Origin: Ixodes scapularis
Lineage: Eukaryota > Arthropoda > Arachnida > Ixodida > Ixodidae
Length of the DNA stretch: 64,000 bases
Assembly (NCBI RefSeq): GCF_016920785.2
Contig: NW_024609857.1
Span: 71,174,252-71,238,251, forward strand
Reading direction: 5' to 3'
Part shown: in pieces, positions 44,097 to 56,014 of the stretch
Numbering within the stretch: the stretch's first letter is position 1
Layout of the letters: the number at the start of each line of letters is the position of its first letter
Program-made: the position numbers and the translations under genes
Notes under the pieces: model-generated
Databases searched by the model: none
Seen by the model: the letters and a program-made list of their open reading frames with translations, nothing else
What the model was told of the DNA's origin: nothing

Positions 44097-46368
44097 CTGC
44101 ATTTAATCTGCCTCTGGGGTCTGTCAAAGAGGTTGCTAATGTTCCTGCGCAGCATTTTTATAGTGTATCTAGCTCTGATAATTATAGTGCTGAACTTAAA
44201 GAGTTTAAATCTCGCGCAGAGAGTTGCTTTATTTCTATGGGGGAGTCTAACTCACAGCCATATAATGGACCTTTTACAGTGTGCGAGCTAAAACAAGCTC
44301 TCTATTTAGACAAAAAAAAAAATGTCTGCACCGGGGCCAGACACACTGCACTATGCAATGCTTCGAAAGTTGTCACGTGACTCGCTCAGAACATTCCTTC
44401 TTTTTTTAACCCTCTGTGGGAGAAGGCATGCTTCCCCCAGTCATGGAAACGGGCTCACATTATACCGCTCCTGAAACATGGAAAAGACGCTACGCTCCCT
44501 TCCAATTACCGACCCATTGCACTCACTAGCTGCCTGGGGAAAACATATGAGAGACTGATTAACAGGCGGTTAATGTACCTTTTAGAAAAAGAGAATCTCT
44601 TTGCAAATAACCAGTGTGGCTCCCGTCGCGGAGGATCTGCAGTGGATGACTTAGTCCGCCTGGAAACAATGATCCGCGAAGCCTTCGTGCATTAACAACA
44701 CTGCGTCTCTGTTTTCTTTGACCTAGAAAAAGCATACGATACCATGTGGGCGTTTGGAAGACTTAAGGACCTCTACAGCTATGGTATTCGGGGCGGAATG
44801 CTGAAGTGTATAGGACTGCACTTTTTAACTGTCCTATCCGTTAAAAAGTGTATACTTTTTAACGGATAGGACATTCCAGGTTTGACCGGGCTCTACTTTG
44901 TCAGATCCATTTGTTCAAGAAAACGGAGTTCCTCAAGTGGGCACCCTGAGTGTCACCTTGTTTGCGGTCAAGATAAATTCGGTTGCCAGAATTCTCCCGT
45001 CTTCCATCTCATACTCACTTTACGTAGACGATCTTCAAATCTCGTGTTCCTCCTGTGACAGTTTCACCTGTGAACGCCAGCTTCTGTTAGCTCTAAAGAA
45101 AACTTGATAGTTGGGCAGACGAAAATACTTTTAGGCTTTCTTCAGAGAAAACGCTTGGTGTGCCGTTTTCCTTGCCGCCGTGGGCTACCTTTAAATCCAG
45201 ACCTCTAACTGAAAGCCATTCGGTTGCCTGTTAAAAATGAGCACAGATTTCTAGGTGTGATCTTTGACAGGAAGCTTACTTTTATTTCTCGCTGGAAGTG
45301 TCTTAAATAAAAATGCCTTAAAAATATCAGCTTTTAAAAGTTTTGGGTAAGAAGACTTGGGAATCAGATAAAAGATGTCTGCTGCGCCTATACAATTCCC
45401 TCGTGCGATCCCGTCTTGATTATGGTGCTATTGTGTATGAATCAGCACCACAATCGGCTCCGAAGATGTTAGATCCAGTGCACCAACTTGGTTTATGACT
45501 CGCCACGGGTGTTTTCCGTACATCCCCTATTCTGAGTTTGGACGCCGAGTCCAACGAGTTGTCGTTGGATAAAAGACCTCAATATCTAAGTATTGAACAT
45601 ATGCCTACAAAATCTTGGCTAACCCTCGCCGTCCAACATATGATTCCATAAACCGTTCAAGGATCTGTCGCCTCTTCGAAAACAGGCCCAGCATTGTACG
45701 TCCGTTAAGCGTCCGCCTTGCACACTATCATACATCTCTTCAGGTTTCTCCGGATGGAATGTCCCTACTTTGACCAGTTGACTGTATTGCTCGATCCCTG
45801 GGAGAGACTGCCGGTTTGTTGTGATTGGTCGTTTATGAAATATAATAAGCACTGTGTTACTTCGGTCGGTATCCTGCAAGATTCTCAAGACTTGCAGACA
45901 AAGTATGCTGATTATTGTCAGTTTTATACTGATGGTGCTAAGGCTCAATCCTTCACTGGATGTGCCGTGTATCCTGAGAACATTTCTAGAACTAAGTGCC
46001 TTAATCCGATCGCCAGTATCTTTACAGCAGAACTGTAGGCAGTGTTGTTAGCAGTTGACCATATTAGACTATAGAGCACAGTAAGGTAGATTATATATGT
46101 GGACTCGCAAAGCGTGATCACTGCAATTAGTTCCCTTAAAGACACAAAAAATATTATTGTACAGCTTGTGTGCACCAAGATTAATCGTGCATTACAGAGC
46201 GGACATCATATTATACTTTGCTGGCTTCCAGGTCATGTTATTGGGTAATGAGAAAGCTGATACGCTCGCTCCTTACTTCAGTAACCTTCGGCAGTCAGCA
46301 GCCTCCTTACCGTACCTGGATATCAAACTGGTCGTGAGGGCACCAATTTTCCAGAGATGGCCGACAGA
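44097..46368 (+). pseudogene. I-clade LINE ORF2, part 2: reverse transcriptase and RNase H
   Basis: The LINE resumes with AFNLPLGSVKEVANV and a QPYNGPFTVCELKQAL linker. Reverse transcriptase motifs follow in order: NYRPIALTSCLGKTYERL (about 44500), SRRGGSAVDDLVRLE, FFDLEKAYDTMW (about 44725), GVPQVGTLSVTLFAVKIN and the catalytic YVDDLQISC (about 45020). The RNase H domain is at about 45905-46265: FYTDGAK, SIFTAEL, YVDSQSVITAI and LPGHVI-GNEKADTLA. There are many frameshifts and stops, plus a 34-nt palindromic insertion at 44836-44869. It is interrupted at WPTE by the DNA transposon. Confidence 0.9.
44832..44871. repeat. perfect 18-nt-arm hairpin inside the reverse transcriptase
   Basis: TCCTATCCGTTAAAAAGT, a 4-nt loop, and its exact complement. 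Removing about 34 nt restores CACTTTTTAACGGATAGG, which encodes the expected TDRTF-like region. The insert therefore looks like an inverted duplication of local sequence. Confidence 0.85.
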
Positions 46369-47082
46369 GGGTGATTCCACGTCAGTTCATGCAATGGTGG
46401 TCCGGGTCATAATTTTGATATTTTTGTTAAAAATATATATGAAAGCCATGTTCTTGGAAGGAACATTTCGCTATATATGAACGCCGTGACGTTGTTTTTC
46501 GCTTAGATATAAAATAGAGAAGCTCGAGGCGTGGAAATTGAGAAGATTTCACTATGCTACTTTGCACAGTCGTCATTTTCTCATCGAAGTTTTCACGTTA
46601 CATTAACTTTTTTAATAAATTTCACAAAAGATACACAACACATACCCAAAAAAGTAGAAATATGAATAACATATTTCTATGCAAACAAAAAAGTCAAACA
46701 TGGCATAAAAACCCGTTTTAGAGACATATTCACAATTTTTTTTGCAAATAAACTATCTTCTATAATACTTCACAAAACATATCAAAATGAGCGCCTTTGA
46801 ATTATCTTTACGAATGTATAAAGATAATATGCCCACCCTTAATTGTCTTCTTGTTATTTACGCGGAAATGCGGCTGATTTCACAAAATGTGTCAAGATTG
46901 GGCGTCGATATTTAAAAAAACTAAATCTTTTTTTTTTAAACTCCTCTTGGCAGTTTGTAGTGACATGAACTAACCTGTGATGGCAAAACATTTAGTAACA
47001 TATGACCTCCGAACGGGAAAAGCTGCGACAAACCTTCACTCGGAGCGAGCCGACGTCTCGTTATAGTGGCTTTGCCGCATAA
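46369..47082 (+). repeat. left terminal inverted repeat of the Sola-like transposon
   Basis: AT-rich, about 714 nt; its inverse lies at 50350-51063. The inner limit is near GGCTTTGCCGCATAACG, matched by GTGCGGCAAAGCC at the other side. It includes fragments open by chance on both strands. Confidence 0.85.
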
Positions 47083-47697
47083 CGTCCCCTTCATGGAAGC
47101 GTCAAAAGCTGGAAAGCGGGACTCTGTCGTAGAGAGCGGAAAGTCGTGCTGTTCCGAGCATTGCTTTATCGTTGTGTGACTATACCCCCCCCCCCCCCTT
47201 CCCCCGCCCTGCCCTCTTCTTCCCGCCCCTTAACACGAGCAAGAAACGCCTGCGAACGTCACTGCTTGCGGTAGTTAGTAATCGTAAGCACATCACATTG
47301 CCTTGAAACCCAAAGCTGTGAAGAGTCAGTTACGGCAAAATAAGGCGAGAGTAGTTGTAAGGGAAAATATGCATGTCAGTTGGTCACGAAACATTTCAAT
47401 CTAAACCCAGAGACGAGGAAAAACAAAAATAACGGACAGTGCGAAACGAACTCTCAAACGCAGCTGAACTTATTCACAAGAAGAACGACAATAAATGCAT
47501 GTCCACGCGGAAAGAAATAAAATAGGGAAGATCAAGACATGCGACCGCAAAGACTTGACCGAACCTAAACAGACAAACTAAATCACTCCAAGGTTAAGGA
47601 CAGCAACGGGAACGGGAACCTCTCCCAAGGACCTGAACAGATGGGTTGCACCACGCTATGCGAACCGACCGAGACCGAACCCCTAACCCCCTTCCCC

Positions 47698-47700
<3 letters not shown>

Positions 47701-47780
<80 letters not shown>

Positions 47781-47838
47781 ACACACACACACACACACCC
47801 AACACGCACGCACACATGCACACACGCGCACGCACGTA

Positions 47839-47870
<32 letters not shown>

Positions 47871-47872
47871 CA
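47701..47872 (+). repeat. (CA)n and (ACGC)n microsatellite
   Basis: About 70 nt of pure CA, then CA with CG interruptions, then (ACGC)n to about 47872. It lies between the left inverted repeat and the transposase. Frames across it are artefacts. It has strong Z-DNA potential. Confidence 0.95.
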
Positions 47873-48218
47873 CCGAAAACCCCAAAAACATTACAATATA
47901 AAAAACTTTTAGAAGGTAAAAAAAAAAGAAAAAAGACGGCTGACTATCGCTATGCTTACAATAGACTCGGTGTCTTTGGTGCTCAATAAGTGGTACTACA
48001 AACAAATAACACCTGCTTAACCATGCGCGACGCACCGATTATATCTACAATGGAAGACAGAAGTTGATAACCACAAGGACATTTTCTTTCCGAACTCTGA
48101 CCGGATATTCGGAGCTGGGAGAGAGGAATTCAGAACCTCTCAAATAGGCGTTTGCGAGGACGTTTGAAGTTCTGTCATTTACGAAGCGAGTAAGAGTCTA
48201 GTGTCAAATCGAACAGCC

Positions 48219-50103
48219 ATGGCCCAACGATTCAGCACCGTGCGATTGTTCTGTGTGGACTATCTACGGAGACACAAGAAGAAAGTGTATAGCGATAAGC
48301 ACCTCGTATCGGTAGGGAGACTCAACAAAGTGCGGTTGGAAAAGCTACTGGCTCCACGGACAGTGAACGAATCTGACCTTTTATGCCAACATTGCTACAA
48401 ATACCTCCAGAATGAGATTGCTTCTCCTCACAACGTGAGTACATCAGACTCTTCTTTCCGGGACTCTGATGAAGTGAGTCAAGAATTGTGTGCTGTTAGT
48501 CCGTCGGTAACTCCATTGAAACCACGTAAAACCATTAAGAAAAAACGCGAAGCATATTTGAAGAAAAAACAAGCTCAAGTGAGTTCTTCGATTAGAAGAA
48601 AGCTGTCAGGCGTTTATGGCATGAAAACCGGCGAAGACAGTTGTGAGCACTGCGGGGAGTGGTTTGACGCGTTCCGCGAAGCGCTGAAGGCATGCAGTTC
48701 CCACCATGAACGCAAGCGATTGTACACGCTTCTGCCCACCAAGCATCTCGAAAAAAGAAATATTGCGTCTGGTGCCAGAAGCGACTGCCTACATGATTGA
48801 TCAAACAAGAAAACTGAAGCGTAAAGGTGGTGTATGGGCAACCCCTGATCCCTACATGGGGAAAAAGGCGAATGCCGAAGACGTGAGAGTTGCACCCGAG
48901 TACTACACACGTGACGACCTCGCATGCTCTATTCAAAGCCCCAACAAAAAGGACGTCGTCAAAGCCATGATCAACGACAACAAGACCAAAGTCGTAAAAA
49001 GGTTCATGAACCGCTCTATTAAGGAAGCTTACCAGCTGTTTAGGAAGGACCATCACCATCGAGAACTAGGCATCTCTAAGTTCTATTCCCTGCGACCAAA
49101 ATGGGTAAAAAAGAGTCCCGAGCATGAGGTGTGCGCTTGCATATATTGCGTCAAATTTCAGTTGCTTTTAACGGCAATAAGAAATGCCTCAGAGGAGACA
49201 TTTACTGAAGACGACTTCAAGCGCATCTACCTCTGCAGCGCTCCACAAAACGATTGCTTCCTGCGCCGTTGCGGAAAGTGCCCAAAAATGCAGAGCATCT
49301 CGCTGCAGTCGCTCCATCTCGACGAAGACGAAGAGATCTGTTAAGCGTTATGGGACGCCGGCGAACTCGTCAAAAAGGTTATGGACACTTCCGCTTTCCT
49401 AAAGGAACTGGAGTCATGGAGCGAAAAGTATATGAGGCATTCTTACATCCGTCACCTTCAACGAAGCCTGATACGTGACACAAGAACCGCGTTACCACCC
49501 AAGGCAGTGATGTTCCACTTCGATTTTGCGGAAAATTGTACAGTCATCTTCCCAACCGAAGCGCAGAGTTTTCCTTGGAAAAAAACTCAAGTGTCTCTCT
49601 TCACATGTGTGGTTACGTCCACGGAAGGCACGGAAAGCTTTGCCGTTGTCAGCGATGACACGATACATGACACAGCTCACGCTCTTCTAGCCACAAAAGC
49701 CATAGAAGAGTATGTTGATGAACATTACCCGCTCTTTTCTGAAATAATTTTTGTATCAGACGGAGCGGCGGCGCATTTCAAGAATCGCTTCCAATTGCAC
49801 GAATTATCTCGGAAGCCGTACTCTTTGGCAAGATGGATCTTTTCAGCCACTGGACACGGAAAAAGCGCTTGTGATGGAGTGGGTGGTGATCTTAAACAGC
49901 ACGCAACGATCACCAACTTGATATCTTCGCTCAACTCAACGATTGTCACCGCTAAAGACTTTGTGGAAGTGCTGCGTGAAGAAGTAACAAATGTCTGCAT
50001 GTTCCACCTGTCTGCGGAACGGGTTCGAGAGTTTCGTGCGGTGAAGCAAGTAGAGTGGGCCACCGTAAAACCTGTAAGAGGAATCCAGGCATCTCATCTG
50101 TAG
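48219..50103 (+). pseudogene. DDE-type transposase, Sola-like (one frameshift, one stop)
   Basis: Catalyses cut-and-paste movement of the flanking element. The start is the ATG at 48219 in a strong GCCATGG context. The N-terminal third has Cys pairs (CQHCYKYL, CEHCGEWF) and a basic region (KKKREAYLKKKQ). The middle part includes LRPKWVKK, CACIYCVKFQ and CGKCPK. The catalytic half has FHFDFAENC (about 49518), FVSDGAAAHFKNRF (about 49750) and SATGHGKSACDGVGGDLKQ (about 49850), the usual three-block acidic layout of this family. A 1-nt insertion near 48743 shifts the frame before SKKEILRLVPEA, and a TAA lies at 49342-49344. About 628 residues otherwise. No introns are apparent. Confidence 0.78.
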
Positions 50104-50349
50104 AAGTCATCATATGCCGAGAGGCCGGATGTATACATGGCCACTTGCGCAACTGAGAGTTTTAAGCTTAGGTATGCATAGTTAGCGAATTTGCAGAGTG
50201 GGGCCGTTTTGTTTTTGTGAATTGTAAGCTAAGTAATGGTATTCCAGCCTAAAGTACATTTTCATGTCAGTTATACTAACCCCTTCTGAAAAAAATAACT
50301 TGAAAAATATAAAATACATGCCATAACTAACGCTCAAAATATTTGGTGC

Positions 50350-51063
50350 TGTGCGGCAAAGCCGCTATGACGAAGACGTCGGCTCGCTCCGAGTGAAGGT
50401 GTGTCGTAGCTTTTCCCGTTTGGAGGTCATACGTTACTCAATGTTTTGTCTCCACAAGTTAGTTCAAGTCACTGCAAAGTGCCAAGGAAAGTTTAAAAAA
50501 AATAAAAGATGGAGTTTTTGAAATATCGACGCCCAATCTTGCCACATTTCGAGAAATCAGCTGCATTTCCGCGTTAATAACAAGAAGACAATTAAGGGTA
50601 GGCCTATTATCTCTATACATTCGTAAAGAATATTTATAGGCGCGCATTTTGATATGTTTTGTGAAGTATTATGACTAATGGTTTATTTGCAAAAAAAAGT
50701 GTGAATATGTCTGTGAAACGCGTTTTTATGCCATGTTTGATAGTTTTGTTTGCATAAAAATAATTTATTTATATTTTTACTTTTTTGTATGTGTTGTATA
50801 TCTTTTGTAAAATGAATTAAAAAAGTTATGGTGACGTGAAAGCTTTGATGAGAAAATGACGACTGCGCAAAGTAGCATAGTGAAATCTTCTCGATTTCCA
50901 CGCCACGAGCTTCTCTATTTTATATATCAGCGAAACAATTTGTTACGGCGTTCATATATAGCTTAATGCTCATCCCAAGAACATGGCTTTCATATATAGT
51001 TTTAACAAAAATATCAAAATTATGACCCGGACCATCATTGCATGAACTGACGTGGAATCACCC
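50350..51063 (-). repeat. right terminal inverted repeat of the Sola-like transposon
   Basis: Inverse of 46369-47082 with scattered substitutions and short indels; it ends CGTGGAATCACCC at 51063. Confidence 0.85.
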
Positions 51064-51560
51064 CAGAATGGGACGAAGAATCCGACAATAAGCTTCACTT
51101 CACCAAGCCCATTCTTGGACTGTGGGAGAATGCCTCTTTAAAAAATCGATTTCATGAGTTCTTGTTATGTCGCCTTCGCATAGGCCATTCCTATATAACC
51201 CAGAAATATCTCCTCCGCGGAGAGGACCCACCCCAATATATACAGTGCGGGGATGATGCTTCCATCCTACACATTCTATGGATTTGTTCCGGTCTTGATG
51301 AAAAACGACGGAATCATTTCCCTGAATTGTTTAGATATCGTATACATTTTACGAGGAGATTCCCCTCTTATCCCATTTAAACGAGTGCTCAGTTTTATTT
51401 CTAACACTGGCTTTTTGCACCAGCTTTAATACCTATGGTAATGACGGGCAACATCCCATTTTAACTAGAATGGGAATGAACAAACCAGTTTGCGCACTTT
51501 AGCGTCAGTTGCATTTTGCGTCATAAAGCCTCCAATCATTATAATTATAATAATACTCAT
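51064..51560 (+). pseudogene. I-clade LINE ORF2, part 3 and 3' UTR
   Basis: After the CAGA duplication the ORF2 C-terminus continues: WDEESDNKLHFTKPILGLWE, CRLRIGHSYITQKYLL, and a CCHC-like IQCGDDASILHILWIC, ending at a TAA at about 51380. The 3' UTR follows with TAAAGCCTCCAATCATT and an imperfect TAATAAT tail at about 51560. Confidence 0.85.
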
Positions 51561-51715
51561 GAAAAAACATATACAGTTTTTCTCTGTTTTTATTTGTTTT
51601 ACAAATTTGTTAAAGAAAAAGAACGCCGTGAAAGTTACACTTATACAGCTTGTGCAGGTGAGTTATACGGCCAGGGGGACATTATGTGGGTGGATGATGT
51701 TCGCGATAAGTCGGC

Positions 51716-52066
51716 TAATTAATTAAAATTCGTTAGTTAACTTTTTAATTAGTGAAAATAGACATGGTTCGAATTAGAAACGTAGAGAGCGTCATCGAAA
51801 ACCACAAAATCAACTCTTTTTTTAATGACTTGAAGCTCGTGGGAAACTCGGGGGCGCACGAGTGTTATTAGTCGTGAAGCAGGCGCAAAGCTGGCAGTGG
51901 CGGAACGCGACGATAATCTAATCAACCGCGTTTTGCCACTGCCAACTTTGCGCCTGCTTCACGGAAAGTACCTTGGGTGCGCCCCCGAGTTTCCCACGAG
52001 CATCAAGTCGTTCTAAAAAGAGTTGATTTAGTGGATTTTGTTAACGCTAAGGTTCTAATTGGAACC
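51716..52066. mobile_element. fold-back element related to 19937-20619, ends missing
   Basis: Begins with TTAATTAAAATTCGTTAGTT-type sequence identical in style to 20073-20120, then CATCGAAAACCAC and an inverted repeat of about 100-nt arms (GGGAAACTCGGGGGCGCACG at 51841 and its inverse near 51990). The centre is near 51905. It lacks the CCGGGTGTTTC ends and merges on the right with a LINE fragment. Confidence 0.7.
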
Positions 52067-52571
52067 ATGGAATTCACCCAAAACAAATCCACACGCTTTG
52101 TACTGGCTAATTATAATCGTACAGCAAGTGTTACGTCAATAAAAAATCACCTTACTTCTACCAAGTCTTGCACATCGCCGTGGATTTGCTAGCATTTGTC
52201 TTTTTCAAAAATATATTCTACCACAACTCAGCACTCAAAAATAAGCTAATATCCCTATCAATTCGTTTCAGCTCGTCTTGATCACAATCACAAAGTAGGC
52301 ATACCTTCTCGCCGCTCTAACAAATATTTTCCCTAATTTCTCAGGAGAGTTTGAAAGGTATAGATGCCAGTTGCCTGCATCAATCGAATCAATTGTTGAT
52401 TGTGCTCTTTTTTGTTCAAGTGTCAGTATCCATGTTTTCCCCTTTCTTAACTCCTTGTTTATTGTTTGTTTTTATCGTTGTACTGTTTTCTTCTTTTTTT
52501 TTCACCACTTCCCTTTGTATTGTCTCTGGCCCTGAGGGTAAAATGAATAAATAAATAAATAAATAAATAAA
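52067..52571 (+). pseudogene. CR1-like LINE 3' end, second fragment
   Basis: QNKSTRFVLANYNRTASVTS is the C-terminal reverse-transcriptase segment of the same CR1-like group as 29426-32257. Later frames show SLAHRR, LDHNHKVGIPS-like and RRSNKYFPNF-like matches after frameshifts. The 3' UTR ends CCTGAGGGTAAAATGAATAA with an (AATA)n tail, matching the tail of the LINE at 29319. 5' truncated. Confidence 0.85.
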
Positions 52572-55500
52572 CGACCCTCAATAACATGATTCGTTCCGGC
52601 CACGTCAGCGCCATCATAGCATCCCCTGTGCGCCGCTCTTGCTCAGTGTTGGCCAATAGAGCGGCAGCAAGAGATTTGGGCGCGTACGCGTAAATTTCAA
52701 AACTCACTTTCTTCTAAGAAAATTTATATTTTGCCGAGATATTGTGTAGACATGCTCAGGAAATTTATTCAAATACACTGTGAAAATTCAATAAAAATCA
52801 GTGACCATCAAAATTACGGTTGAACAAGTTTTACCACAAGCGCGTTTTCCGTTTTTTCTTGTTTTGTTTTTTTGTGCGTTTTTTGGATAGCGTCATTTTT
52901 GAGGAAACCGCAGCAGGGCGCAGCTTTCATCTTCTCCGTTCGTGTATGTCTCCTCCCGAGGGTCTTGGTGCCAGAATAGCCGCGGTGCTAGACATGGCGG
53001 CGCTGCCATAGCGTCTAGCTCGACGCTCCATCTCATTCTGTGTTATCACTCACTGCTTTAGCCACGATAGTGAAGGAAAGGGGCAATTTCCTTTTTTCTG
53101 TAGAAATCGCTTCGGTAAGATTTGTCTAGCGCCCATCACAGCTCTTCAGTATTGTATTGTCCGGTCGGGTCAAGGTTGAACCGTAGGGTGCCGGGAAACA
53201 GAGCTGGGACCTGTAATAAAATATAAACAAAATGTTCTGTGTTTTTTTGTTTTTTTTTGCGGCGTTAGAATTTTTTTTATTACGTATTTGCGTAAAAATA
53301 TCACGGTAACTGTATCAAATACTTCATATATATATATATAGTCTTATATTTATATGTGAGGACAATATGCCTAATAATAATAATAACCTTTCACTTGTGT
53401 CATTCAAATATCTCGTTTTACAATGCAGGCCTCCAAACTTTGAAGGTAATCGCTAGAGGTTTCACGTTAAAAAGTATTTTAGAAAAATGCACGTTACTCA
53501 ATTAATAATTACTTTTATTCGCAAAAGCTTACCAAGATTCATAGATAACTTTTAAATAACTATTAGTTTTCTCCTAAATGTATTGAGTTATTTACTTTCA
53601 AGCACGACCACTTCGGGGGTGGCCGTAAATACGTATGCTTACATTTTAATTTGTTTACATTTTTGTTACGCAACTTTTTTTTTTCTGTGCGGACATAGAT
53701 ACATGTGTTTATATACTATGCATAAGTGATATATACTAATATACAGCAAATAAAAAAACTCGACTAGCCCCCTTCTTCCTCAAGCTTATCTGAAATCGTC
53801 CTTGTTTACTCGTTTTCCCTTCGCTGTGGAACAGAGGCAATCCTACTTATGACTAAAGAGCCACTGATAAAACTGAGGTGAAGAGCCGGCCGGCTGGACA
53901 GCTTTTATTGGTTCAACAAGCCTCGCCCGGGCCGCACGCCAGTCAGACAGCTGCTGGCATCAATTTGGAGCCTTTGCACGCAGACTTTGTGAGCCGCCAT
54001 CAGTGCTTTCCGTAAGAAACATGTGTGAGTATGGTTTGGATGTCACAGGTTAGCTCTAGCTGTTGCTGGATAAGGACCGGTTTCTTATTCATACATTCTA
54101 ATCCCGTAACTTATATGTTTTCTTTGTAACTTTCTTAACTGTTGCTAAGGTCCCAGCCTTGTTATGAGCGCACAACTCAGTGTATTAATTGATAGACGAG
54201 TACATATCATTTTGTTCTTAGCTACGATTCATTTGAATTTTGAGCAACTGACCGACATAGTTACCACAGCAACCGTGCCTCGCATGGCAACACTCCTAGA
54301 TACGAAAGCCTAATGGCTCGTTCACACTCTCGAAATACGCACTCGCCGCCTACTAGATTCGCTCGCCGAGAAAACATTGGGCCGTTCACATTTGTTGCCG
54401 CCTGCGGAGTGCGCGGCGCAAGCGTCTCGCAGTTTTTTGAACAGACGAGGAGCTGACGAGAGTTCCTAAACCTCCTCGTTGCTCGCGCGCGTCTCGTCGC
54501 CATCGTCGCCAGCTCGTCAGCGGTGATCTGACGTCATCAACCGCCACTTTCCCCGTGCGTTCTGATTGGCTTGCGGCGAGAGAAAACTTCTTTTCGGCGT
54601 TCAAACTTGGTCCCCTGAACGATCTTGCTCTCCGCCGGAATTTCTGCCTGCTTTCGTCACCGGGCGTCGAAATTCTCGCGGATCCGGCAGCCGGTTCGCA
54701 GGTGTGCACGAGGCATAAGTGCTGAATTTTTCTGCGTCACTAAAGAAGGCCTCCGTACGCCAATGATTGGACATGACTACGTGGTTAGCGCTCGGCTAGG
54801 AGTCGTGTCCAATCAGTGAGAACACGGCTTCAATCCGAACGCTGATACGGTGGTCTTGTCCAATCTGTGGCCTGTGGTGGGCTTTAGTGACGCTGGAGAA
54901 TTCGGCACATAGGCTTTCTTATGTAGGAGGTGTTAATTCTGCGTAGTAACCAAAACAAGAAAGAGACGCGTCGGTCACGTCACTTCTGACCAACCAATCA
55001 CGAACGGAAAAGAATAATGGAGCAGACTGTTTGATTCATAATTGCTTCGCACATCTAACTAATCCTTGCACTCGCCGGCACGTGCTATTAGCGTCGTGCG
55101 CGATCAAAAGCGTCGCTCTGCCTAAACGCTCCCATTGACGTAGTTATCTGGATTCATTTTTCTTTCGTCGACGGAAATCGGCGAAATGTTTGTGTCAACT
55201 GCGACGATGATGACTTGAGAATGCGATGACCACAAACTTCCATTGTTGCTTTTACACACAATAGTTCGGAACTGGTGATGAGCAGTCGACGATTAAAATT
55301 CATGACGTCACGGCGTAGAAAAGTCTAGTCGTGAAGTCACTAACGGAAACCGTAAGAGGGCGCCACCGAAACATTTCTGCTTTCTCGTTTGCTTTCAACG
55401 CAAGCAACTGAAAGACCGGAACCATTCGTGTGGTGAGCCCGCTGCCTCCGCGCTTTCAGCAGCACAACATTACTAAATAAATAATGGCGGACATGATTTC

Positions 55501-55861
55501 GTCGGAAAAGGCCCACTGACGCAATCGCGCAGTTTGACATCTCATTCTGTAAAACCGCTAAAGCCACATGTTGCTAGACAATGTGGGAAACTCGGTTTAC
55601 TGTTTATGCCCCCTCACGCAAGAGAAATATATTTAAACGTTAATGTGCAGATAAGCTTATTTTTTCCTTACTAAATATCGGTCAACGGTACGCTCCTGCT
55701 TAATCTCGCCTTTCTTCGCTGTCATTTTTTCTAAACAACCCCGATAAATCATGCTACTCTGATACTTTTAAGACCTTTGGGGTATATTCAAAGTCATTGT
55801 TTGTTGCCTGTGATATATTCCATAAGTCATTAGAACAAGTAGAGATGATGTTTTCTTGATC
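52572..55861. other. No gene recognised; likely upstream region of the synthetase-like gene
   Basis: Contains a short TA repeat at 53326-53341 and an inverted pair TGATTGGACATGAC / GTCGTGTCCAATCA at about 54762-54806. An open frame at 54386-54709 (-) is arginine-rich and probably repeat-derived. No first non-coding exon or clear promoter for the gene starting at 55862 could be fixed. Confidence 0.4.
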
Positions 55862-56014
55862 ATGGAAATTTTTGCGAATGCAGACTCACCGACAAAAACG
55901 CGAATTGAGGACGGCGTTGTGCATTCACCTTTCCCGCCTTGTGATATCCCGAAGTGTTCGTTCTACACAATCACAAGTGAGCGGCTGAAGACTTCTCCAG
56001 AAAAAATTATGCTG
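55862..56014 (+). CDS. AMP-forming acyl-CoA synthetase/luciferase-like gene, coding exon 1
   Basis: The host gene of this window. From ATG 55862 (context GATCATGG) 51 codons run to a consensus donor CTG|GTAAGT at 56014/56015, phase 0. The peptide has RIEDGVVHSPFPPCDIPKCS and SERLKTSPEKIML, which matches the extreme N-terminus of 4-coumarate-CoA-ligase/luciferin-monooxygenase-like proteins of ticks, where it precedes the adenylation fold. An in-frame stop at 55823-55825 limits the upstream extension. The enzyme family activates carboxylic acids as acyl-adenylates and transfers them to CoA; the substrate cannot be told from this part. Confidence 0.78.

Larger units (their letters stand above)
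46369..51063 (+). mobile_element. 4695-bp DNA transposon, Sola-like, with long inverted repeats
   Basis: The ends are GGGTGATTCCACGTCAGTTC and its exact inverse. The terminal inverted repeats extend about 714 nt (46369-47082 and 50350-51063), diverged by small indels. A 4-bp target duplication CAGA flanks it (46365-46368, 51064-51067). Excision with one CAGA leaves host codons WPTEWDEESDNK of the I-LINE in frame, proving the boundaries. Inside are a C-run (about 47187-47200), a (CA)n microsatellite and one transposase gene on the plus strand. A 4-bp target site plus the protein type suggests the Sola superfamily; that name is inference. Confidence 0.9.
26470..51560 (+). mobile_element. I-clade LINE, split by two later insertions
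   Basis: One element in three collinear pieces: 26470-29318 (5' UTR, ORF1, endonuclease), 44097-46368 (reverse transcriptase, RNase H) and 51064-51560 (C-terminal end, 3' UTR with an ATAATTATAATAAT tail). Without the insertions it is about 5.6 kb, normal for this clade. The 5' UTR contains GTAGGTTTGGACCCTTCGGG and a CCCTTGTTGGACTACG-type block, which I recognise from tick I-like elements. The insertions are a CR1-like LINE (29319-44096) and a DNA transposon (46369-51063). The element carries several frameshifts and stops and is dead. Confidence 0.88.

Noticed and set aside
47583..48035. Open frames of up to 150 codons over the CA repeat
   Set aside because: Poly (VC)n and (TH)n products of a microsatellite.
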